Program-made: the position numbers and the translations under genes
Shown here: positions 1 through 6,738 of the stretch, piece after piece
Layout of the letters: each line of letters begins with the position of its first letter
Numbering within the stretch: the stretch's first letter is position 1
Notes under the pieces: generated by a model
Told to the model about the DNA's origin: nothing
The model's input: the letters and a program-made list of their open reading frames with translations, nothing else
Database searches by the model: none
Source of the DNA: a virus
Virus record (IMG/VR): IMGVR_UViG_3300031787_000677
Location: 1 to 27,479 of that record
DNA length: 27,479 bases
Reading direction: 5' to 3' (one strand)

Positions 1-357
1 ATCGTCAGCGCTTCTAATTTGTAATATTTCACCTACTTCGTTTTTTAAAGTAGATTCATCAGAAATAATGTCAAGAGTAGATGCAATGATTGATTCTGTA
101 TCCATAGCTTCATAGTCAGTATACAACTGAATACGAAGTGTTTGGTAATTCATTGTAGGGTTGTATGGCATATTAGCGCCATAGCGGTGTAGCTTAGTAA
201 ATCTATCAATAAGAGCGTTGGTCTTTACATTACCATATGCTTGAATTTTATCAACATCTATGGTTTTTAATTGATTGCCACCAACATTTCTTATAATAAC
301 GTCTGTGCTGAAGAGACGTCTTAATCTATCGAATAAGCCTATTTGATTTTCAGCCAT
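1..357 (-). CDS. Portal vertex protein, N-terminal part (cut by window edge)
   Basis: The reading frame opens with ATG at 357 and stays open to base 1, giving 119 codons that begin MAENQIGLFDRLRRLF. It contains the stretch MPYNPTMNYQTLRIQLYTDY and then TESIIASTLDIISDEST, which resembles the opening of T4 gp20-type portal proteins, where an acidic helix (DxxxDE) follows an N-terminal Arg-rich segment. A portal forms the dodecameric ring at the unique capsid vertex through which DNA is pumped. Its position directly after the large terminase fits the packaging module of tailed phages. Only the N-terminus is present, so the core fold cannot be checked. The start is preceded by an A-rich stretch with no Shine-Dalgarno sequence, as is usual in Bacteroidota. 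Confidence 0.8.
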   Translation of the reverse strand, partial: MAENQIGLFDRLRRLFSTDVIIRNVGGNQLKTIDVDKIQAYGNVKTNALIDRFTKLHRYGANMPYNPTMNYQTLRIQLYTDYEAMDTESIIASTLDIISDESTLKNEVGEILQIRSADD

Positions 358-391
358 GTTTTGTATTTAATAATATACCAATAAATATTTA

Positions 392-1972
392 TTAACCAAG
401 TACCCATGAAATATCTTCGAATCCCCCACGACCATCATTAATCATGAATGGGTTTTGATATCCACTAGGTACTGTTGGTCCTCCTATATAACCTGTTTTA
501 GTAATACTAGATACCATAGCCCTGTTTAAATCCATACCCTGCTCATAAAATTTCATTGCAGTATCTCTTGTAAACAAACCTATACCTAAAGACATTACTA
601 AATCATCGTTATAACCGTTTTGTGCTTGAGCTTTACCATTTTGCCAAATAAACACACGTAATTCTTCTAATAAACGTTTTGATCTAAACACAAAGACCTT
701 CTCTCGAATGTACGACTCCATTTTTGAAACAACAAGGGGTCTTGTTTTGGATGACATTGTAAAACCAGGAACCGTTTGTTCTTTATCCATTTTATCTAGC
801 CATTTATCTATATGCATTTCACCATAAGCACGAGGTGAATAATATAATTTTTGATATCCTTTTTCTATAATAGTATTAATAACGTCCCATCCAACATTCG
901 CATTCTCCACCACGAGCAAAGCATTATTATACTCAGTAGCAACAGAAACAAGCATGTTTCCAAAAGTACGAGTGTCAATTTGCGATTTATATTCAGCCAC
1001 TTGCTCACAAGTCGTCGCATCAATGACATGGAAAGCAGAAAAGTCGCTACCATCTCCGCGAGCAACATCAGCACATACAAGATACTGCTTACTATAATCA
1101 GGATACTGCCAAATCCAATAGTCGCCACCCATAAACCTGCGTTCCACAGGATCTTGTAAATATGTTTCTTCATAAAATGATAATAAATCAGGTTCAACTA
1201 CTGAATTACCAGAACCTAAAAAGTCACATTCATATTCCTGAGCAAATTCTCTAGGTGACATGTTTGTTCTTTCTCTTTGTTCCCAAGCTTCATCTCTATC
1301 TGGATGTAGGCTCCAAGGTAGTTTAATTGCTTTAAAGTCGTTTTTACCTATTTCAGCCTCAGCATACATTCTATGAAACCAGTTACCTACACCATTTGGA
1401 GAAGATAAAGCAATAATTCCTCCACCTGTTGCAATTGTAGGTTTAATACTTGTATAAATTCTATCAATACCCTCAATAAACGCAGCCTCATCCACTAATA
1501 ATAAAGACACGGCGTAGGATCGACCTGCATCTGATGCTGCTGATGTAGCTACAATTTGAGAGTTATTAGCTAATTTAAGTGATAATTTATTGTCTGAAAC
1601 TGGTTTTTGATTGCCTTTTAGCCAGCTAGGTAGGTTATTATACATAAACTGTACCTTTTCAACCATGCCTTTAGCTGTTTCTTGTTTTGTTGCTATACAA
1701 AGTACTGTTTTGTCTTTTTGAAATAACATCATCCACAAAGAAAAACCAGCAACTAATGTTGATATACCTAACTGTCTTGATTTATTAATGATACAGAAAC
1801 GATTATTTCTAAAATCATTTAGTGTTTGTTCCTGGAATGGGTAAAGGTGAAATAAAATTCTGCCTTTGATTGGGTGTGTAATATAACAGTATTTACGGAA
1901 GAAATGTACAGGATCAGTAGCACACTTAACATATTCCTGTTTAATTATTTCTTTAATATTGGCTTGACTCAT
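392..1972 (-). CDS. Terminase large subunit (T4 gp17-like DNA packaging ATPase/nuclease)
   Basis: This 526-residue protein is the DNA packaging motor and headful nuclease. The ATPase half has a Walker A-like SRQLGIST at about residues 65-72 and a Walker B followed by the catalytic Glu (LLLVDEAAF) at about 157-165. The C-terminal RNase H-like nuclease half shows Asp302 (VCADVARGD), Glu356 (LLVVENANVGW) and Asp456/457 (NGYNDDLV), the expected acidic metal ligands. I start it at ATG 1972 (MSQANIKEI). A frame extension to 2032 would run through the terminator hairpin at 1993-2015 and encodes an implausible leader. The start sits five bases after a TATATTTA box, so the mRNA may be leaderless. The stop codon is followed by the 34-base gap before the portal gene. 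The family assignment is secure; the T4-like subgroup is inferred. Confidence 0.95.
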   Translation of the reverse strand: MSQANIKEIIKQEYVKCATDPVHFFRKYCYITHPIKGRILFHLYPFQEQTLNDFRNNRFCIINKSRQLGISTLVAGFSLWMMLFQKDKTVLCIATKQETAKGMVEKVQFMYNNLPSWLKGNQKPVSDNKLSLKLANNSQIVATSAASDAGRSYAVSLLLVDEAAFIEGIDRIYTSIKPTIATGGGIIALSSPNGVGNWFHRMYAEAEIGKNDFKAIKLPWSLHPDRDEAWEQRERTNMSPREFAQEYECDFLGSGNSVVEPDLLSFYEETYLQDPVERRFMGGDYWIWQYPDYSKQYLVCADVARGDGSDFSAFHVIDATTCEQVAEYKSQIDTRTFGNMLVSVATEYNNALLVVENANVGWDVINTIIEKGYQKLYYSPRAYGEMHIDKWLDKMDKEQTVPGFTMSSKTRPLVVSKMESYIREKVFVFRSKRLLEELRVFIWQNGKAQAQNGYNDDLVMSLGIGLFTRDTAMKFYEQGMDLNRAMVSSITKTGYIGGPTVPSGYQNPFMINDGRGGFEDISWVLG

Positions 1973-1977
1973 ATATA

Positions 1978-1985
1978 TAAATATA
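1978..1985 (-). promoter_or_regulatory. Putative Bacteroidota -7 box of the terminase gene
   Basis: On the minus strand this reads TATATTTA, matching TAnnTTTR of Bacteroidota housekeeping promoters. It lies between the terminator at 1993-2015 and the terminase ATG at 1972, with five bases to the ATG. No good -33 TTTG is seen at the expected spacing. The box also overlaps a TATTTATA string related to the 11-mer found elsewhere in the window. Confidence 0.4.
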
Positions 1986-1992
1986 TAAGGGA

Positions 1993-2015
1993 AGCCCAAT
2001 CTTATCGATTGGGCT
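1993..2015 (-). terminator. Rho-independent terminator after the coiled-coil gene
   Basis: A perfect 8-bp stem (AGCCCAAT / ATTGGGCT) encloses a 7-base loop and is followed on the minus strand by a pyrimidine-rich run, TTCCCTTATATATTT. It lies just after the stop of the 2037-2711 gene and before the terminase start. The U-tract is interrupted, so efficiency is uncertain. Confidence 0.7.
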
Positions 2016-2036
2016 CGCGTATGGGCATGCAAGAGT

Positions 2037-2711
2037 TTACTTAGCTAACAACGTATAAACTAATCCACCAATAACAACACCAGTTCCTATCTTAACAAAT
2101 TTATTTTGGATTTTGAGTTTCTTATTTTGTAATTGAATTTGTTTATATTGGTCTTTCCAATCAGCAATTTGTGTATCTTTGATAGTAATGATACCTTTGT
2201 AGTTATTTTCTTTGCCTTTAAATTCATCAATAATTTTATCTCTAAGGATAACTTTATCTTCAGTTAAAGCAATAACACTATCTTTAACAACTATAATTTG
2301 TTTAGCACCATCTAATTCAACTAAATCTTTAGCGGCACTAACTAATACTGGTTGTGCTACTGGGAGTGGATTAGTAACTGTATCTTCTGGGTAGCGTTGA
2401 TTGAATGAGGAGATAAGTTCTGCTTCAGAATAAGTGTCAATTTTCTTTTTAGATGAATCAACCCATTTAGTAACAGTAATTACTTTTTCTTTTTGATTAC
2501 TTAATTGATAATCCAATTCTAAGCTTTGAACATATAATTCATCAATAACAGAATCTCTTTTATCAATATCTACTTCTAAAGAATCAACAACATGAGTTAA
2601 ACTATCTTGTTTTGCTACAAATTCTTTTGATAATCCATCAAATTGGCATTTATCAACAAATACCCAAAACAATAAAGCTACAACTGCAAGAGGGAAAACT
2701 AATTTTTTCAT
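2037..2711 (-). CDS. Membrane-anchored coiled-coil protein, spanin-like
   Basis: The 224-residue product starts with a signal-anchor or transmembrane segment (MKKLVFPLAVVALLFWVFVDKC), continues as a long charged heptad-rich region at about 30-195, and ends in a second hydrophobic segment (IGTGVVIGGLVYTLLAK). Two membrane anchors separated by a periplasmic-length coiled coil resemble unimolecular spanins, which fuse inner and outer membranes at lysis. No lipobox cysteine is obvious, although Cys22 follows the N-terminal anchor. Alternatives are a membrane-bound structural or injection protein. There is no endolysin or holin next to it to support lysis. It starts three bases after the stop of the 2715-3668 gene and is followed by a terminator. 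The function is inferred from architecture only. Confidence 0.6.
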   Translation of the reverse strand: MKKLVFPLAVVALLFWVFVDKCQFDGLSKEFVAKQDSLTHVVDSLEVDIDKRDSVIDELYVQSLELDYQLSNQKEKVITVTKWVDSSKKKIDTYSEAELISSFNQRYPEDTVTNPLPVAQPVLVSAAKDLVELDGAKQIIVVKDSVIALTEDKVILRDKIIDEFKGKENNYKGIITIKDTQIADWKDQYKQIQLQNKKLKIQNKFVKIGTGVVIGGLVYTLLAK

Positions 2712-2714
2712 ATA

Positions 2715-3668
2715 TTATTTTTTAATACCAGCGTAATATTGCATTCTACCTTTCATCCATTCATCTAATGTTTCTTCTTCTTCAGGCTCAGCTGCTGGTT
2801 TTTCAATTGGTTTACCTGTAATTTTAGATTGGCGTCTTTGTAAATATTCAGAGTTAGCTAATAGATCATTCATTTTCTTTTGTAATCTATCTTTCAATCC
2901 ACGAAGATTTTCAATTTCAGAAGATGGTTCATCTGTAATATCACTAATATCTCTTCTAGAACGTTTAGTTTTTAAAATATCGCTTTTAACTTTAGCTAAA
3001 CGACCTTCAAGATCAGTATATTGCATAAATGCTTCATAATCGTCATCTGACATTGAAGCAGCAGATATATCAGCAGTTTCAATTTCACCTGCTTCAGGCT
3101 CTTCATCACCACTACCCATTGCTTTAGCAAATGATGCTTCGATTTCTTCATCACTCATATCACCTGCTAAACCACCCTCTGGTCCTTCTTCACCTGCTGG
3201 TACTTCTTCACCTGCTGGTTCAGTCGTAGGACGATTAAGGCGTGGAGCTGCTTGGGTACCTGATGGGATAATAACGCCATCAGCTACAAGTGCCATAAAA
3301 TCAGCATTAATTGGATTTTGTTTATCATATCCTAAAGCACCAGCTACATCCATTTTAGACATTGGTTCTTCAGTAGCTTGCATTGCTGATACAATTCTTG
3401 CTTTTTTACCTGCAAAATCAGCAGCAGCTGCATCCGGAGCTAGTTCATAGCGTACGGCTACGTTTGCTAATTCATCAATAGCATCTTCTGTAATTTCTTC
3501 TCTACCTGAAGATATATCACCTTTTTTAAGTTGCAATGCTTTAATTTTAGCATCAATTGCTTTCATTTCAGCATCTTTTGCTGATTTTTCAGCTGGGGAA
3601 ATGTCGGCTTCATTTATTACTTCTTGTATGGCTTTACGTACAAGTTCTTGTAAATCTTTTCTATTCAT
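2715..3668 (-). CDS. Acidic low-complexity protein with capsid-targeting-like N-terminus
   Basis: I do not recognise a named family. I choose ATG 3668, giving 317 residues, because the product then begins MNRKDLQELVRKAIQEVINE, the same amphipathic helix and hydrophobic-x-Glu ending seen in several neighbours; the ATG at 3686 would add only six residues. The middle is very rich in Glu, Ala, Gly and Pro (about residues 150-215). A winged-helix-like stretch may precede it (PMSKMDVAGALGYDKQNPINADFMALVADG). The C-terminal half is a predicted coiled coil rich in Lys and Arg. The composition suits an internal head or scaffold protein. An exact TAATATTTATA 11-mer begins with the stop codon of the upstream gene and ends 17 bases before this ATG. 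Packaging into the head is my inference. Confidence 0.75.
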   Translation of the reverse strand: MNRKDLQELVRKAIQEVINEADISPAEKSAKDAEMKAIDAKIKALQLKKGDISSGREEITEDAIDELANVAVRYELAPDAAAADFAGKKARIVSAMQATEEPMSKMDVAGALGYDKQNPINADFMALVADGVIIPSGTQAAPRLNRPTTEPAGEEVPAGEEGPEGGLAGDMSDEEIEASFAKAMGSGDEEPEAGEIETADISAASMSDDDYEAFMQYTDLEGRLAKVKSDILKTKRSRRDISDITDEPSSEIENLRGLKDRLQKKMNDLLANSEYLQRRQSKITGKPIEKPAAEPEEEETLDEWMKGRMQYYAGIKK

Positions 3669-3685
3669 GTTTTGGTCGTTATACA

Positions 3686-3696
3686 TATAAATATTA
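3686..3696 (-). promoter_or_regulatory. TAATATTTATA motif, copy 1
   Basis: On the minus strand the stop codon TAA of the 3694-4212 gene is followed directly by TATTTATA. The same 11-mer follows two other stop codons (9318-9328 and 15145-15155). It may be a phage late promoter element, a processing signal or a translation signal; the sequence alone does not decide. Confidence 0.4.
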
Positions 3697-4212
3697 AATA
3701 TTTTGTAAAATTATAGCGATACGTTCCTCAGTTGTACCCTCTACCTTAATTAACTTATTAGGTTTATATTCTTCTAATGCCATTTGAATAGCAGTATCTA
3801 TTTTTGATCTATATTCTAAATTAGTTTCACGAATACCATTATCTTCTATATCAACACCATTGGGTGATACATAAATAACCATATCATAATAATCTTTAAG
3901 ATGCATAGCAGCCTCAACAAATGCACGTTTTTCGAAATCACTAATTGATTTTGCTGATAGAGTAAATGAGCAGACATCCCAAATTGTTCTATCAGTAATA
4001 ATATTATCGTATAGCAATTCAGTAGAACGTTCAGCTAGAAATACAAATTGACCACGCAGTGTAGAATCAGTATTAAGTGGAATACCTAAATCACGTAAAT
4101 ATTTACTACGTTCAGTTTGTACACTATGATCTTTAAATTGATCTAGTTCACCTAATGCTTTTGCTAATGTAGTTTTACCTACAGACATTGTACCAGCTAA
4201 TCCTATTCTCAT
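3694..4212 (-). CDS. P-loop ATPase/kinase of the AAA_28 (NadR-like) type
   Basis: This compact 172-residue protein starts with the Walker A motif GTMSVGKT at residues 7-14. Later come TERSKYLRDLG, LAERSTELL, an Asp-containing DRTIWD motif at about 80-85, and an aromatic DYYDMVIYVSP strand. That order matches small nucleotide or nucleoside kinases and the ATPase domain of NadR (AAA_28). A role in phosphorylating a nucleotide or NAD precursor is plausible, but the substrate cannot be read from sequence. It overlaps the preceding gene by ATGA (4209-4212), implying translational coupling, and its stop codon forms part of the TAATATTTATA motif. Fold confidence is high and substrate confidence low. 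Confidence 0.8.
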   Translation of the reverse strand: MRIGLAGTMSVGKTTLAKALGELDQFKDHSVQTERSKYLRDLGIPLNTDSTLRGQFVFLAERSTELLYDNIITDRTIWDVCSFTLSAKSISDFEKRAFVEAAMHLKDYYDMVIYVSPNGVDIEDNGIRETNLEYRSKIDTAIQMALEEYKPNKLIKVEGTTEERIAIILQNI

Positions 4213-4427
4213 TTTTTATTATTAATTTTTTTCATTTGACGTGCTGTCTTTTTAATTTGTTTAGCTTCCTTAGCACGTGCTTTAATCGCTTTATCTGCTC
4301 CTGCTTTATATTTAATATCTACAGAAATAGGACCTTTGTCGAATTTATCTAAATCAAAAGTCCATGTTTCTATAGTTTCTTCATCTTCATATACACGAGT
4401 AAACTTTCTTTCCTTTACTTCTTTCAT
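4209..4427 (-). CDS. Small basic protein, function unknown
   Basis: This is a 72-residue product whose first half is mixed β-like (TRVYEDEETIETWTFDLDKF) and whose second half is a Lys/Ala-rich helix ending in KKINNKK. No family is recognised. It is translationally coupled to the P-loop kinase gene through a 4-base ATGA overlap. Its ATG is four bases downstream of a TATCTTTA box at 4432-4439, so it may head the small transcription unit that includes the kinase. The Lys-rich tail suggests nucleic-acid or protein binding, but nothing specific can be claimed. Confidence 0.75.
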   Translation of the reverse strand: MKEVKERKFTRVYEDEETIETWTFDLDKFDKGPISVDIKYKAGADKAIKARAKEAKQIKKTARQMKKINNKK

Positions 4428-4431
4428 GTTA

Positions 4432-4439
4432 TAAAGATA
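4432..4439 (-). promoter_or_regulatory. Putative -7 box TATCTTTA before the 4209-4427 gene
   Basis: It matches TAnnTTTR and lies four bases from the ATG at 4427. The -33 position has no clear TTTG (GGGT at a 19-base spacing), so it is weaker than the site at 6625-6655. The arrangement implies a leaderless or nearly leaderless mRNA. Confidence 0.4.
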
Positions 4440-4454
4440 TAATATTAATTTTGC

Positions 4455-4691
4455 TTAAACCCTAGCACCTGCAGATTTACCAGCTGCTGTTTTATACCAA
4501 GGTTGTCCATTAACATCTTTTTTCTTTTCTTCCCATTGTTCCTTAGTATGTTTAATACCAAATAAATAATATTCAGAGGCACGTTTATTACCTTGTGGAA
4601 TATAAGCAGGTCCATCCCAATTATGCATTTTACCGTCTAGATAGTAAACAATACTACCATCTGCTGTTTTCATTTTTCTTACTTCTGACAT
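4455..4691 (-). CDS. Small phage protein with DGKxHxxDGPA-like motif
   Basis: The 78-residue protein contains YYLDGKMHNWDGPAYIPQG followed by EYYLFGIKHT. This is one unit of the DG-x-YYL-x-GKLHR-x-DGPA type, a β-rich repeat that I recall from small proteins of many phages and bacteria, with no assigned activity. It starts with MSEVRKMKTADGS and ends in a short basic and glycine-rich tail. It lies seven bases downstream of the FAD-dehydrogenase stop codon and is probably co-transcribed with it. The family resemblance is from memory and unverified; the function is unknown. Confidence 0.75.
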   Translation of the reverse strand: MSEVRKMKTADGSIVYYLDGKMHNWDGPAYIPQGNKRASEYYLFGIKHTKEQWEEKKKDVNGQPWYKTAAGKSAGARV

Positions 4692-4698
4692 GTTTGTT

Positions 4699-6150
4699 TT
4701 ATTTTAAAAGTGATTCTGCAACATAAATACCATGTGCACCGGAAACTGTAATACCACGAGCTGATAAGGCATCGCCTACAAAGTGTACATTTGGGTATTC
4801 TGTAAGTGATAAATTATGATAATTAACAAGTGGTTCAGGTGATAGATATTTTACCTCAGGAATATACATCCCCCAATCATTACCAAATTTAAATACTTTA
4901 TTCATATCAAAAATAAAATCAGTAATATATTTAAAGTATCCTTGGAATTCTTTTTCTACATCTTTCAATCCAATTTCATCAATTTGGGCTGTATTGATAG
5001 GTGTTCCTTCTGATGTATTGGATGGATTGCGTGTACCTTTAGGTGAAAAATATAAACCGGTATTATTAGGTTTTGTTTGTAATTTATTTACTAGATCGCG
5101 TGACCATTTAAATGGATCTTCAATACCTTTAATTTCCATTAAGATACCAAAATTAGTCATTTTATTTTCAAATTCCTTACCTTTTTTGGCGTGACCATTA
5201 TAACTTACATCCCCATATGTTTCCTCAACTGCCACATAAGCAGCGTTATTATTCGTACAAAAAGAACGAAGGGATACATTATCGAATTTTTGATAGAGTT
5301 TAAAGTCATAGCTTACATCGATTAATTTCTGGAAGTATTTTTGTGGTGCCTCAAAACGAACTCCAATTTGTACTGATTTAGGTTCGTTAGGTAGTTTATA
5401 TTGATCTGATAGTGCTTGGGCAAAATCAATACCTGATTTACCCACAGCGAATATAAGGGTATCATATTCAATATTAAACAATATTTCGGGATGTTCTGAG
5501 TAATATAATAGATTTTTATCTTCAAAATGGATATTGCTAACAGTAGCATTCCATGTAAAATTAACACCACTATCACCTAAATATGAATACCATGCTTTAG
5601 CAATCTCATGTAAGAAATTAGATCCAATGTGCCATACAGGAAACATTCTCAAACCAAAGTATGGTTTGATAAATTCAGGTTCCTCTTGTGGATCAGACAT
5701 AAATATTTCTTCTGGTTTAGGGTGGAAACGAGTAAAGTTATCTACTACTTGTTTCATTAATTCCATAGCTTTTTCTTCACCACAGTATTTAGATAATTGA
5801 CCACCAATTGCTGTGTGGTAAGTTAATTTACCATCAGACCAACCACCGGCACCAAGCATGCCAGTCATTACTTCTTCAGGTAAACGGCTATGTGGATCAT
5901 TACCTTTATCAATAATAGTGATTAGTTCACCAGGATAGCCATTATCTACTAATTTAGTAGCAGCATTAATACCAGCTACACCGGCACCTACAATTACAAT
6001 TTTCTTATATGTTAGTATTTCTTTTACAGGTGGTGGCGTTTCTTCTATTGGAGATGGAGGAATAATAGCTGTTTTAATTCTGCTCTCAGCAGGAACAGCA
6101 CTGTTAACCATATTATTCCATCCTCTAATTGCGTTTTGATGATTTCTCAT
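4699..6150 (-). CDS. FAD-dependent dehydrogenase (COG2509-like)
   Basis: This 483-residue flavoprotein has a Rossmann FAD-binding motif, IVIVGAGVAGINAA, at residues 51-64, with the ribose-binding Asp at about 81 (IIDKG). It has a central region containing GLRMFPVWHIGSNF and a C-terminal FAD motif, VHFVGDALSARGITVSGAHG, at about 455-475. The order resembles the poorly characterised FAD-dependent dehydrogenases of COG2509. The first 48 residues are an extra Pro-rich segment without a clear fold. A complete dehydrogenase of this type is unusual in a phage and may be an auxiliary metabolic gene; the substrate is unknown. Its ATG overlaps the preceding stop codon (ATGA, 6147-6150), so it is coupled to the 6147-6620 gene. 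The flavin fold is secure, the reaction is not. Confidence 0.88.
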   Translation of the reverse strand: MRNHQNAIRGWNNMVNSAVPAESRIKTAIIPPSPIEETPPPVKEILTYKKIVIVGAGVAGINAATKLVDNGYPGELITIIDKGNDPHSRLPEEVMTGMLGAGGWSDGKLTYHTAIGGQLSKYCGEEKAMELMKQVVDNFTRFHPKPEEIFMSDPQEEPEFIKPYFGLRMFPVWHIGSNFLHEIAKAWYSYLGDSGVNFTWNATVSNIHFEDKNLLYYSEHPEILFNIEYDTLIFAVGKSGIDFAQALSDQYKLPNEPKSVQIGVRFEAPQKYFQKLIDVSYDFKLYQKFDNVSLRSFCTNNNAAYVAVEETYGDVSYNGHAKKGKEFENKMTNFGILMEIKGIEDPFKWSRDLVNKLQTKPNNTGLYFSPKGTRNPSNTSEGTPINTAQIDEIGLKDVEKEFQGYFKYITDFIFDMNKVFKFGNDWGMYIPEVKYLSPEPLVNYHNLSLTEYPNVHFVGDALSARGITVSGAHGIYVAESLLK

Positions 6151-6620
6151 ATATTAATCCAATTTGGTTTGTTGTTTAATTTGTTCCAAGATAAGTTCTT
6201 TATTTTGACTTTATCTTCTATATAAAATTTTTTATAAGCAGAAATAGTATCTTCACCTTTAAATTGATCAGGCATACATTGTGGGGGCGGAGTAAATCCA
6301 TTATCTGGAATAGAAGGTTCATTTAATTTACACCATTCAAGTACATCTTGTGTTTTATGGCGTTTACCATAGCGTTTAATAAATTCACTACAAATTTCCA
6401 AACCATGTTCTACTAACCAACGATAATGTTGAATTGATTCACGTACCCATTTAGTTGATGGGTGGTTGAAATGGGCTTTTTTGTATGGAGCTTCTTTACC
6501 AATAGCCCAATGTGTAGTACAACACATTTGTGCTGATTCAATTTGCATTTTGCGGATGTGGTCATCAGCAAGCTCTTGTGCTGCTGTGATTGGATCGGTA
6601 TTAATGTAAAATATATTCAT
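6147..6620 (-). CDS. Conserved phage protein (DP-x-x-AA...DDHIRKM family)
   Basis: The 157-residue product begins MNIFYINTDPITAAQELADD and then HIRKMQIESAQMCCTTHW, followed by AHFNHPSTKWVRESIQHYRWL and KRYGKRHKT. This arrangement is familiar to me as a protein of many aquatic T4-like phages (usual form: DP-x-x-CA...DKHV-x-KM-x-x-E-x-AQ). The conserved His, Lys, Glu and Arg residues look catalytic or nucleic-acid binding, but I know of no established activity. It follows the best promoter in the window (6625-6655), is probably leaderless, and is coupled by ATGA to the FAD dehydrogenase. The two may therefore act together. Confidence 0.82.
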   Translation of the reverse strand: MNIFYINTDPITAAQELADDHIRKMQIESAQMCCTTHWAIGKEAPYKKAHFNHPSTKWVRESIQHYRWLVEHGLEICSEFIKRYGKRHKTQDVLEWCKLNEPSIPDNGFTPPPQCMPDQFKGEDTISAYKKFYIEDKVKIKNLSWNKLNNKPNWINI

Positions 6621-6624
6621 ACTA

Positions 6625-6655
6625 TAAAGGTATAAAATTTATTTTGACTTACAAA
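6625..6655 (-). promoter_or_regulatory. Bacteroidota-type promoter (TTTG-N19-TACCTTTA)
   Basis: On the minus strand TTTG at 6655-6652 is followed after exactly 19 bases by TACCTTTA at 6632-6625. This fits the Bacteroidota consensus of -33 TTTG and -7 TAnnTTTG with one mismatch. It sits immediately after the terminator at 6663-6683, and the ATG at 6620 is only four bases from the -7 box. Transcription should start at or very near the start codon. Confidence 0.65.
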
Positions 6656-6662
6656 TAGAGAA

Positions 6663-6683
6663 AGCCCACCTTTAGGGTGGGCT
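6663..6683 (-). terminator. Rho-independent terminator after the 6739-7902 gene
   Basis: A perfect GC-rich 8-bp stem (AGCCCACC / GGTGGGCT) has a 5-base loop and is followed on the minus strand by TTTCTCTATTT. It resembles the hairpin at 1993-2015. A weaker 6-bp inverted repeat (GAACAG / CTGTTC, 6714-6734) lies between it and the gene stop. Confidence 0.78.
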
Positions 6684-6738
6684 ACAGCTCCAATATTTTT
6701 GTCTCTTACGAGCGAACAGGCTATAAATCTGTTCTATC

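Noticed and set aside
851-1159. Plus-strand frame opposite the terminase gene
   Set aside because: It is a shadow of a conserved gene; no plus-strand gene in the window has coding-like composition.
865-1197. 110-codon minus-strand frame inside the terminase gene
   Set aside because: It lies wholly within the catalytic half of the terminase in another frame, has no start signal and gives an unlikely hydrophobic product.
1973-2032. N-terminal extension of the terminase
   Set aside because: It would translate through the terminator hairpin and start in the intergenic region; MSQANIKEI is a natural start.
5322-5576. 84-codon minus-strand frame within the FAD dehydrogenase gene
   Set aside because: It overlaps the conserved dehydrogenase frame entirely and has no independent support.
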